Assembly: GCF_028502605.1 (NCBI RefSeq)
Contig: NC_079232.1
Location: 4,712,001 to 4,776,000, forward strand
DNA: 64,000 nucleotides
Direction: 5' to 3'
DNA from: Trichoderma breve
Taxonomy: Eukaryota > Ascomycota > Sordariomycetes > Hypocreales > Hypocreaceae
Position 1 is the first letter of the stretch. Each line of letters starts with the position of its first letter. Shown in pieces: positions 46,384 to 56,848 of the stretch. The notes under the pieces were generated by a model, which was not told the origin of the DNA, did not search any database, and saw only the letters and a list, made by a program, of their open reading frames with translations. The position numbers and the translations under genes were made by a program.

Positions 46384-47565
46384 ACGCTAAACCAAGAGCT
46401 AGACTTGTTTGCTGATTTATGAGAATGCATGAAAGACAGACTTGCTTTACGCTAGTTATCCCGGTATTTCCTTTTACGATATAAAAAGCATGTGAAAGAC
46501 CATACAAAGAACTCGATGATAACTCGTGATATTGCCACTCGACATTTGGAACTTCAATGGTGTCCCATATAGTTTGAGTGAGAAAATAATATCTGTCAAG
46601 TGACTGCTCCAAAGATCGTGCAGCATCCGTGAATCTACACATAACACATGCAGGACAATGGTACTCGGACCTTGATGGCTATTAGAAACAATTATCACAT
46701 GTCAAAAAACATTACAAAGCACGAGATGTCTCCAGATGGTAAATCTAGATTACCATCTCGATAGATTTGTTGGGGCAAAGTTTATTGTCGGATATAGCGT
46801 GGCAGCTGTAGCTGACTTCCATATACAGAGATGTTTGCCACATTCACATGCAGATGTTTATGATCAATCACATGCAAATGGAATTGTGCTGACTTTGTTT
46901 TCATTCGTTGCTAATGTGGTATTTTCTTTGAATATCGATGATATAGAATTTTTCTTGGAGAAACACTGCATGCAACATGTTTAACAACTAGGTAGTTGCT
47001 AGGTAAGAAGAGGACAACTACGGCAGTCAATAGAGGTTTTACCTGCTTGTCGAATGATTCAGAGAAGCAAATGATCGTCACTGCAACATGTTATCATTGA
47101 ATCAATAAATTTGGTTCTATCATCAAATAATAACGCTCAGGAACTACGCATTTCCATCTCAAACACCTGCCATTTACCTAGGCAAAGTCGATGGCAAATA
47201 CCCCAACAAACAATCCTCAGCTGCACATCCAATAAACAGCTGTCAGCATGTCTTCCAGAAATCCTGATGGCACACACGCTAAAACGTCATGAATTGCGGA
47301 GGGTGCGTAAAGCACATGGCGGGCATCATTCCTTCACGTTTCCTTGACGTCATGCGCCACGATGCCGATCGCCAGTCTGTTTTGCATAAGCTCACTGTCT
47401 AGGTATGTTTTTATTATTTATATCTGGCATACCCTCGTTTCATCCTTGGAATTCTTAGAAAGTTCTCTAAACTTGTTACATTTCATCTTTAAGAAGGAAG
47501 TAACTTATACTCCCACTACATTCACATAACAACCACATATAACAACCAACACAACAACATACAAC
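46384..47565. other. 1.2-kb intergenic region
   Basis: 3' flank of the asparaginyl-tRNA synthetase gene, then the promoter of the small gene at 47566. AT-rich between 46700 and 47110. No gene supported. Confidence 0.45.
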
Positions 47566-47862
47566 ATGTCTTCTGAAGATACTAAGAAGCAGCCCGATAC
47601 CGGCAACTTGACTGACACAGTCACTGGCACCGCCCAGTCTGTCACGGGCATCCTAGGCAACACAGTCGGCGGTTTGGGCCGTACTGTCGGCGGAGTTGCT
47701 GGTGCGGCAACTCGAGGCCTTGGAAACACTGTCAATAGCGTCACCGGAGAGACTGGTCGTCCTGTAGGAGATGCTGTGGGCAACATTGGAACGGGACTTG
47801 AGGGAGGCTTGGATAGTGTTTCGAAGGGAGTGGAGGACGCCGGGCAGTGGAAGAAGCAGTAA
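47566..47862 (+). CDS. small Gly/Thr-rich LEA-like protein
   Basis: 98 residues, single exon. After a charged start (MSSEDTKKQPDTG), the sequence repeats an approximately 11-residue pattern rich in Gly, Thr and Val (DTVTGTAQSVTGILGNTVGG, LGRTVGGVAG, LGNTVNSVTG), then GLDSVSKGVEDAGQWKKQ. This is reminiscent of late-embryogenesis-abundant or hydrophilin-like proteins that fold into amphipathic helices and protect cells under drying or heat. No signal peptide. The ATG context (AACATGTC) is good, and the leader is A/C-rich. The protein is not recognised by name. Confidence 0.75.
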   Translation: MSSEDTKKQPDTGNLTDTVTGTAQSVTGILGNTVGGLGRTVGGVAGAATRGLGNTVNSVTGETGRPVGDAVGNIGTGLEGGLDSVSKGVEDAGQWKKQ

Positions 47863-48295
47863 ACAAAAACAAAGAACAAAAGGGGCGGGCGCGAATATGG
47901 AAACAGATCGGAAAGGGCCCTGAGCCCAAATGTACTATTAATTACGAATTTGGAACAACCTTGAGTTAAAAATCTTGTCATATTATGCATTGTATTTTGT
48001 TTCGTGCCATCAACGTTAACAGCCTGTAAAACTACCGTATGCTAATATTTGGATCCGGCTGAAACCAAGACCCTTGACTTGCAGTGTAACACATAGGAAC
48101 CTCCCGTACCCTTCCATTCTCACGCCGTAGACTCTATCTCCGTAATGATCCTTAAGAGGAGTTTATCTGAACCGTGTGTTATTACAACACGCGGAAAGAA
48201 GAACACAATCCCAGTATATCCGTTATATGACCCGTAATCTCGCGCAAGTGGGAGGGCCATGCTCCTCATTGCTTAGACTTGCCAGTAGTGGCTGT
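47863..48295. other. convergent 3' spacer
   Basis: Between the small LEA-like gene (+) and the COPI-associated gene (-). Only probable 3' untranslated regions. Confidence 0.5.
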
Positions 48296-49039
48296 TTAGA
48301 CTTGCTCGGCGCCCCAGCCGACATCAGCCTCTCGCATGTTGCTCGGGGGTTCGATCGAGGGAATGAACTCGAGGGCGACGTAACCGACACCGATGATACC
48401 AACAGCACCGCCAGCAAGGTTGCTAATAAGGCGACTTCCGAGAAGAAGGCCTCCGAGAAGGATATAGACTATCAAATTTGTCAGAAAATCCCCAGAAAAA
48501 CAAAAAGACGCTTAAACATACAGATACCACGGCCAATGAAGGAGAAGAGGAAGTTGGCATATCTCGAAACCTGCGGGGGGATTTGGAACTCTAAAGTCCT
48601 GGTTAGCATCATCTGACTTCCGAAGTAACCCAGAATAAAGGGAAAGTACATACCTAGGAGTGCGATAGCAAGACCAAATACAATCATATAGATACCAATG
48701 ACGAGGTTCTGGCTAAAAATTGAGCAACAATCAGCGTCGTCGATCATCAATCAGCCCCGCATGTGGAAAGGAATAAGTAACCGCTGCGTCATGATAACAT
48801 GGCAGCACTTTCCGTCGCATTCAAATGAGAGAGACTCGGAACTTGTTCTCTTTTCGGGAAACCTACAAGCCAACGGGGAAGATGTGGAAAACGCCCCCCA
48901 GAACGGTGATGCCCGCCACGGCCAGGTTAACAATGCGGCTGCGGCGCATCGAGGCGCAAATGTTAGCAACAACAGTTCAATTGGATCGCCTGGACCATGC
49001 TGATAGACTCGATACATACAAGATATCGGAGATTTCCAT
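48296..49039 (-). CDS. COPI-associated small membrane protein
   Basis: Five exons: 49039-49020, 48938-48867, 48712-48654, 48590-48528 and 48468-48296, 128 residues. All junctions agree in phase. The protein is almost entirely four hydrophobic helices (RIVNLAVAGITVLGGVFH, LVIGIYMIVFGLAIALL, SFIGRGVYILLGGLLLG, AGGAVGIIGVGYVALEF) followed by a short polar tail. The EFQIPPQVSRYANFLFSFIGRG segment is the signature of the COPI-associated family, found in Golgi/ER vesicle membranes. Its small size makes many exons notable. Function in vesicle trafficking is inferred from the family. Confidence 0.87.
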
Positions 49040-52000
49040 AGCTGCTGATTGACAGAGAGAAGCTATATCAAGAGTCGGGACTGAGTTGGACGGAGACGGA
49101 AGTGTCGCGATGAGTGGATTTTGAGTCTCGCGGGGAAGAGGATTCGTCGCACGTGCGCTCCAGGCAGCGGCTCGGGCAGGGAGCTGAGACTAAGAAGAGG
49201 GAGAAGTAGGAGAAGAGTTAGGCAGTTACGTGAGTGTCATGGAAACAAATCACAAGATGCGAGCTGGTGATGTTGAAGCTTGCGCAATCCTGTCCAAAAC
49301 AGCTATCCGAATGTGTTTGACGGTAGCGGGCAACAAGGCTGTGGCTGTGCGGTGACGTACTTGCCTCTGTGGGTTGTGCGGCAAAAATCCGTCAAAACCC
49401 CGGATATTTGTCGCGGCTAAAGATACAAAGTTACAAGCACCTTCCCAAACTCAGCCTCAGGTATTGGCACAGAGACAGCTTTACAAGGTGCCCAACGACG
49501 GGGGGGTTCTATATTGATTCCTCATCAGATTCTCGAATGTTTCTCTTTCTTTTTTGCGCAGAAAAACTGTTTGAACGACTCTCTGATTTCAATCAAACAT
49601 GATTTACTGCTCAGATAAGATGATAGCAGAGATACGGGGTTCGCATAGGAATAACGAAGAATGACAAGGTTCAAAGATGGGGGGGCTGCAAGCGTGCTGA
49701 GAGAACAACATCGTTGACGAGAACGGATTTTACCACCAACTCGGAGGGGAATGCCCAGCTCTAAACGTGGGACGAGGCAGTTCTGCTTGAAGACCAAATT
49801 CATCGAGATACCCACGGAATAGGAATTGGACGACCCGGAATGTGTTGGTATACAATCGTATCCATTTCCCCCTCTAATGCGTGATGATAGGCTGCCATTG
49901 CCGGAGCCTTTGAGCCGAGCAAGCAGATGATCTATCATACGGCCCATACAAGGCAAATACTCCGAGCCAGGACTTTCTACAATCAAAGAATCATGTCATT
50001 CTGGTTCAGCTCACATAATTCCGATGGGGTCATGGTTACAATGGAAGGGAGAGCCCAAGTTTCCCACGCCGCTGATCCTCCACTCTTACTCTGGCCTGGA
50101 CTGCTCTTACACACGGCTGGCAAATATTCACTCAGACATGGAAAACGCCACTCATTATAATTAGAGCATCATGATGGGAAACGAGCCTTTCAGCGCAGAG
50201 GACGAAGCCTTGTGGTAATGGTCAACTGAGACAGGCCGGGGTGATGTCTGGTTCAAAGTGTTTAACAAAGGCACTAGCACGCCACCGAGAAGCAAACGAG
50301 GCGGCATACGACAGGGGTTGTGAACTCCCGGAAATGAGAACGCCTCACTCGAAGCCAAGTAAAAGCAGACTTCTACTATTACGAGTACTGCCATGTCATC
50401 GGCGTTTCACACAAAGTCCAAAGTGCACAGACTAGTACTTAGCCGCCATGGTATGCGACGGCGTCTTGGAGGATTCGACTCTCCCTGCAGCATGTGGTTC
50501 TCGTGTTCTTGACCGAGTCGTCTAAATTGACCTATTCGAGCTCTTATCACAAACGCTTTGCATGGAAATGCATGAATATGGTGGAGATGAGCCCGGGCAA
50601 AGCACCCATGGATGGGAAATCCAACCAGCCGCAGGACAGGGAGGGCGGTGAGTGGGAACCCCCAGCGGCACCAATACTGGACGCTGCTCGATATTGGTTT
50701 ATGGCCCTTGGACGCAACCGAGCTGCTCGTGGGATGCGCCCTGCTCCGTTCAGAACGACGGGCAGCATTACACGTGTCCGGGGACTTGGTGAATTCCTCC
50801 GGAGCCAGTCAGAGCTTTGCTGTACGCACAGCCTGATTTGCCGGAACCCCTCAGGAAGTGTGATATGCAGCTCCAGTTCTGCCCAGCCACACAATCGTAC
50901 CATTATGAGCGGGCGAGACAAAAAAAGAAAGGAAAAAAGCAGCTACCAAAGCACCGACTAAAGGACCGACCAGGATTGAGACCGGAGAGGCATTCGGGGC
51001 CTCACCGGGGACCCTCCCCCAGCACCCACACTGCCAAGTCTGGCTCGGTACGATGTCCCCGGCATTACTCGGCTCGCCCTCCGACCTATGTTCGCGAGCA
51101 GCACACCTTTCGTCTTGTTTTAGCGGCATGGGATAGTAGTTGGATAGATGGTCTTATGCTTGTTCTTCCCATTCGGTACTAGTAGGTGTGTTTCTGGCCG
51201 AGCCTTACTGTGGAGGCATCTTAATGCCGGGAATCTCTTAAATTTTTTTTACGGCCGATCGTCTCGTGGATCAGTGGGTACACCAAGTTACCGTGCCTGC
51301 TAGGGGGAGCTAACCGCGAGGTTAATATTCACTCCAAGAGATGCTGCTATATGGCACGGCACATACAGCGAGCCTGAGACGCGCGGCACCTGCTGGTGTC
51401 TGGCCTCCATCAGCTACCAACCAACCCTAAATTGACATACGGTTGGCTGTCAAGGGAAAGAACCGTATGCAACCAAGACCGGTGGGATGATAGGTGAGTG
51501 GCTACATTCGTTCTATTACTTGCTTGGTGGGTGGTACTAACAACCATGGAGTCTGGGGAGGGTGGTGTGCAACCAAGGGGAATCACAATCACTAGAACCC
51601 GTACAAATACAGGAGGAGCTCCGCCAAGGCTGCATAAATTCTCCTAAGACATGGTATTGGCATGGCATCTATTTCCAGCATACAAGGTACATCAACTCTC
51701 CTTCCGTTGAGGAGCTTCGCAATCGCTGATCTCGGCCTTTGAATGTGCCGAACCAGAACTAGGGCGGCTCCATGTCTAGCCTGTTCAAAAAGATGACCTT
51801 GAGGGTGTGGTAGTACTACATACATGTCTGATGCAAGACGGACGCGGAGTGAGTGCGGAGCATACCTGCCTACGAATACATGCTGATACACGCAGAGGTA
51901 TCTAGAGTGTGTCATTACACGTCCATGCGAGACAGGCCTTCTCTGCTCCATATTGTGGTGTCCTATTCATGCCTATTCATGCAAGCTGCAGCTCTCGCAG

Positions 52001-52782
52001 AAATCGAGTTCTAGGCCCCAGTTACGGAGTAATACTGCAAGCAAGGCGCTATGATATGCGTCAGCAAATGTGAGGGGAAAGAGAAAGAGATAAGTATTCA
52101 GCTCCATTTTCCTAGGTATAGATCAAAAGGATGGTACAGATTGGGACAAGGTACCACGGCTGTGCTTTTTTGACAGCTAGGAGTTACCAGGGCCCTTGTC
52201 ACCAAGCAGGTATCACACGCACACCCAACCACCCACCCCACGACTTAAGAGTCATCTTAGTAAGAGTGTTGCCGAAGATAGACACAGTATGAACAAGGGG
52301 AAGACGGCTCGACAAGGAGTCCAGAAGCGAGGTTTGGATAGAGGCAGAAAGAGGCAGACAGAGGCTGAGACCCGGAACGCGAGGGGAAGACCTAGACCAT
52401 TCTTGCATGCTGATCGTTTCAGCTGGATTGCCAAGGAAGCGCCAGATGATTTGTGCCACGTCAATCATCCTGTGACAATGGCACTGGTGGCGTATATTGA
52501 TCCAATACATGGCCGAGACAGAGGCCGGTTTATGTGTACTTGGTCCATCACGGTGGCGGACTCTATGGATATGAACCGGTATATAAAGAGCAGAGGTTCG
52601 TTCTTTTCTGGATAACCAACTTTGTCCTACAAACATTTCGATTGTCCGTCTATACAGTCTTGTTACACGCTTCAAGCTTGATAATCCATTGCCACTCTTC
52701 GTGCCGCTTATACCATAACTAAACTCAACTTACAACCTTGTCTTTAGCTCTTGAAGAATCAGACAAACACATTCTTATCAAA
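49040..52782. other. 3.7-kb intergenic region
   Basis: The longest but one gene-free stretch. Open frames at 49525-49986 (minus), 50494-50961 (plus) and 52196-52615 (plus) overlap frames on the other strand and lack recognisable domains. It holds a TACGGAGTAA word at 52023-52032 and the promoter of the gene at 52783. A small spliced gene cannot be excluded. Confidence 0.4.
52580..52588 (+). promoter_or_regulatory. TATA box
   Basis: TATATAAAG, about 200 bp upstream of the start codon at 52783, followed by a C/T-rich stretch typical of fungal transcription starts. Confidence 0.55.
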
Positions 52783-54760
52783 ATGTCTTCGTCCGGTAGC
52801 CTCCCCCTTACCCCCATCACCAGCATTGGCTCGATCAACTCCCCCTACGACAGGGTCATCCCAACTGCAGATCATGCAGCCTCTGCTTCCGAGTTTAGCA
52901 AAAGAACTTGGCAGGAGCTTGTAGCGAATGCTGCCTCCATGTCATTCAATATCGACACGGTCAGTCTGGCCACCCTGGCCAAGTACGGGCCAAAGCTCCC
53001 CGATGAAATGGAGGGGACCACCGAGCTTGCGGGATATGCCAAATGGTATAAAGCAGGGCAGCCCGCAGTAGCAATCATCCTCAACGCCATACACGGCATT
53101 CGCCATGGCGTAAGACGACGATGGGACTTGATGAAGCTCACGCCGACACTCTGTGAGATATCGAGGCACAGCGGCTTTAAATTCTCAGACAGCGAGTCTA
53201 ATGGCCTCGCTTTTATGTTCCTCGCTTGGTCCTATATCCTTTGTGCGTTTCTACTTGAACAGCAGCAGATCCCCATAGTCTATGAAGATCCATACAGACA
53301 ATGGGGCAATGGAACCTATGAAGGCGGTGCCTTCTTCATAGACCTTGGGGATGCTAGTGATGAAGAATATCGCTGGTGGTCAGCCCTTGTCCATCCTGGC
53401 CGAGGATGGAAAGCTGCTTATTCTTCGCAGCCGGTATGGGCTGTGACGCTTGGGAATCAGTTCAAGTTTATTATCCTGAACGAACGCAACGTGTTGCCTT
53501 CGACCAAGGTCAATCCTCCCTCTGCCAAGGAGGCGCTTGTTTTCCTTTCTCGGTTTGCTGCCAGATTCAACTTGGAGAACCAGGCTTCTCTCGGACTTGC
53601 AATGGCACTGACCATTCCACTTCACGATAACATGTCCTCCACCATACAGCTACCAGAGCCGTATCTTACCAGGAAAGATGTGGTGTCTGTACCGTCTTCC
53701 ATCATTGATCAAGAGTTCCGCAACCTGTCTTACTACATGGTTCTTAGCTCCAACCCTACTTTCATGGCCTCGGCTCTTTGGTCTGTCTTTTTCGAACCTG
53801 AAATCGACTGCAACTTGGCCAGCCCCTGGTGCAATGCAATCATTGATGTTATTAAGCCCTTGATTGAAAGTCATCGGCTTGAGACGCTGGGTCATGTACT
53901 TGCTCAGAGAAGGCCTGGCGTTGCTGCTCTATGGTATGGCCTAGTGGCCTGTGGCAATACAGATGTCATCCAATCCATTATTCCTTATCTTGAGACCTTG
54001 CACACTGCATTACCCGCAAAACATGTTCCAGAAGTCTCTGTCTGGACGGACACTCCTCAGTCCTTCATGGATCTTTCCGGATCTGGCCCTTATTTGCAGG
54101 GGAATCAGATATCTCGCGAGGACCTGTGGCGGCTTCGCCACGAGAATTGGAACACCTGGAAGGGTGGTGTCCACTTCCGTCACTTACCAAGAACTCCCTT
54201 CCGCCCCTTTGGCGCCATTGACGCCGAAGAAGTGGAAGTCATGGTGCGGCCGCACTTGGAATGCCCGAGACATGAATGGATCTATTCTGGCTTCACCTGG
54301 ACCCTCGACAATGGAGTCGACCTGACCCATGAGCCACGTGTGTTGACTACCTCGTGGGCCCGGTTTGAGGCTGAATCACATATCAACTTGCCCCCGGCTC
54401 GCGGGGGCGAGCCAGACCCTGACATGGATTACACGGCATCTAAGCAAGCTACCGGCGACATCTTCCGGTGGGCCGCCACGGAAATGGAGGAGACTGGCAA
54501 GCACATCTACTCGCACCCGTGGGTCAACGTAGACGCACATCTCGCTCTAGTTGAGCAGGAGAAGCGCAGGCCTAAAGGGGTGGTGCGCATCTCGGATATG
54601 GACAGAGTCAAGGAGTGGGTTGTTAGCAACAATGGTGAGTGAGCCCGTCATTTCAGCGTGCTACGCTTTTTTTTTTGTTCATAACTGACCCGTTATCTAC
54701 TGCTTAGAAGGGGGCGATGATGAAATGACTGGCATCAGAGAGGAACAGAAGCTTGTGTAA
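52783..54760 (+). CDS. uncharacterised fungal protein, 634 residues
   Basis: Two exons, 52783-54634 and 54708-54760; the 73-nt intron has GTGAGT/TTAG signals and phase 1. I do not recognise the family. The first 35 residues are Ser/Pro-rich. The middle is soluble, Trp- and Tyr-rich and helical (SNGLAFMFLAWSYILCAFLLEQQQIP, DASDEEYRWWSALVHPG, VWAVTLGNQFKFIILNERN). A tract of predicted helices follows (ALVFLSRFAARFNLENQ). The C-terminal part contains WIYSGFTWTLDNGV, and the last exon adds an acidic tail ending REEQKLV. There is no signal peptide or clear enzyme motif. Start is an ATG in AAAATGTC context; the upstream in-frame non-ATG codons are not needed. Likely a conserved hypothetical of ascomycetes. 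Confidence 0.8.
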
Positions 54761-54831
54761 AGAAGATGATGATGCTATTTCATTTCATCATCTTCTTTTC
54801 TTTGTCTTTCTTTCTCTTTTAGGTGGCAATG

Positions 54832-54899
54832 GTCAAGGCAGAACACTGGTATGGTACATAGATTAGTCAAGGCAGGACACGGGTATGGCACATAGATTG
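54832..54899. repeat. 34-bp tandem duplication
   Basis: Two imperfect 34-bp copies (54832-54865 and 54866-54899) of a unit starting GTCAAGGCAG and ending ACATAGATT. Downstream to about 55060 are more short repeats (AAGCTYCCAGGTA twice, GGGACATTGG twice), so the area behaves like a small minisatellite. Confidence 0.8.
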
Positions 54900-55254
54900 A
54901 TAGAACAGCCAGGCAACAACATGATTTGGGACTCTTGAGACGGAAAATTGGGGAAATGGCAAGCTTCCAGGTAGTAATTGGCAAGCTCCCAGGTAATTGG
55001 TAAGGATGGGACATTGGAACTGGGGTAATATGGGACATTGGGCATGGGACAAGGGAGCTAGGAGGAAATTGGTCTGGCGGCAAGTGTGTATTTCGTAATT
55101 CTTGGTTAGGTACCTAATTAATAGTCCTCATTAAGTAGCTTACAGTAGTTGCTTCATCTAAAGGCAGTGAATAAAAGATGTGCGAGCTTTGCATATATTG
55201 AACTGCAGGAAAAGCAATCCTGATAGGCTTACACTGCGTTCAGAAGAGGAAGTC

Positions 55255-55338
55255 GAAAGCGAGAATAGAGCCATCATAAACCAATTAAGAGGAAGTCTAG
55301 AGCGAGATAGAGCCTCCATAAGCCAATTAAGAGGCTTC
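55255..55338 (+). repeat. 42-bp tandem repeat, 14-residue coding pattern
   Basis: Two 42-bp units (55255-55296, 55297-55338) within a 66-codon frame (55180-55380). They would encode SENRAIINQLRG- and ERDRASISQLRG-like 14-residue repeats with coiled-coil character. It could be the tail of a decayed gene; no longer frame is present. Confidence 0.55.
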
Positions 55339-56606
55339 GAGAGCGAAGAGCGAGAAAAGAGACAACAAACCCAATCATGACCGGCATAATATGAAAAACC
55401 CCAGCCGAGAATGCTTACATTAGTACATCAGAAGATGGCCTGGATGCTTCCAAGTTGGTCTAAGACAGCGGAAGCAGACCAGATTGGCTCCAAGTTGCGG
55501 GGCTGTGTGCGTTAGCGCTCTCTTGCTTTCATTTATAGGACTTGCACGAGCTTTAGCCGTGCCGTGTCCCAGCCAGCAAGAAAGAAAGAGGGCATCAATA
55601 AGAGGCCGGCACTGTATGAGTTATGTACGAATGATTAGCGCACAAGCCCACCCACAGCTGCAGTGAGCAGCCTTTTTTTTCCAACGCGGCCTGGATAAGT
55701 ATTCCTTCATCATGCGCTGGCACTTTGTTTTTTGCTTTTACGTTTCATGTTCCCCTTTCTTAGCTTTCGAGTTCCTATTTGGAGAGGTACTTGACTGGGC
55801 AAAGCTGGAGGTACCCGAGTGGGCAAAGCTGCTACATTAGGTACCGTAGTCGTACTCCGCTGAGGGGCAAGGCTAATGCAGGTCGCCTACGGGGTACTTG
55901 CCGCCTCATGGGCCTGCCCTGTGATCGGTGTAATCGTAAATGAGGCATGGGAGCTGGAATGGATGAAAGTGGCTGCCTTATTGGCTGCCCGCACGCCCCG
56001 GAATCAAGTCCGCCCGAGGCAAGGGAGAACAGCATCAGATGCAATCGCTTTGTCTTATTGGCTGCCTAGGGGGAGTTGTCTTCTTACCCTTAATTACGTA
56101 CTCGGACTGCTTGACTCCTGACTCTTGATTTGGCACTTCCTCCCACCGTAAGAAGCACAGATGTACCTACCTGGGGTTGGTACCTGACCATGGTACCTTA
56201 CGAGTATGGCGCACGGGACGGGGTGGATCCCCCGGCACGGCTAGTTGGTCCAGATCCGGCCCCGCCCAGCCCAAAGGCCAATCCAATCACTAACCAGAAG
56301 CTGCTAGGTACTCTGGTACTCTGCCCCCAAAATCAAGCTCACCTCCTTGCGTCAATCCTTCTCTCGAGCTGCACCTGCCTTGAGACAATTTATCCCATGA
56401 TATTTTACCAAGTCCCTGGTACTTGGTATTACAAGGGAGGATGGCTATGAGACCAGAAGTACCGGTACTTGCCAGACGGGAAGATAGCGTCATGAGGAGG
56501 GGAGCCTGCGTGTTCATTCAGGCTTGGAAAGAGACAAATGATAGAATAGAAGCAAGAACGAGAAACATGAAGCAATATGTCGGAGGTGCCAAGGCTCCCT
56601 CTGCCC

Positions 56607-56660
56607 TTTTTTTTCCTTTTTTTCTTTCTTTCTTCTTCTTTCTTTCTTTCCTTTTCCCGC
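56607..56660 (+). promoter_or_regulatory. pyrimidine tract upstream of the 56849 gene
   Basis: A run of more than 40 almost uninterrupted C/T bases (TTTCTTTCTTTC patterns) about 200 bp upstream of the ATG at 56849. This is a common core-promoter feature of fungal genes. Confidence 0.5.
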
Positions 56661-56848
56661 CCCAACCCTTTTGCCTTTTAACCAGCTCATGGAATTGAGC
56701 TGACTCGCTCTGCCCTTCCAAACTGCATCCCCCTCTCTTTTGCATTACACAACACGCTCATCGGCTTTTCCCCTCTTCGACAATTTACTTCACTCATTCA
56801 ACCTCTACTGAGTACAATCTCATCAATCAATCTATCATTCTTGTTACA

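Larger units (their letters stand above)
54761..56848. other. 2.1-kb intergenic region with repeats
   Basis: Contains a minisatellite-like patch at 54832-55060 and a 42-bp repeat at 55255-55338, listed separately. Several GGTACCT-type words occur between 55800 and 56210, and a strong pyrimidine tract precedes the next gene. No gene supported. Confidence 0.5.

Noticed and set aside
50494..50961. Overlapping frames on both strands in the 49-52.8 kb spacer
   Set aside because: Neither strand shows motifs, codon bias or plausible splice structure.
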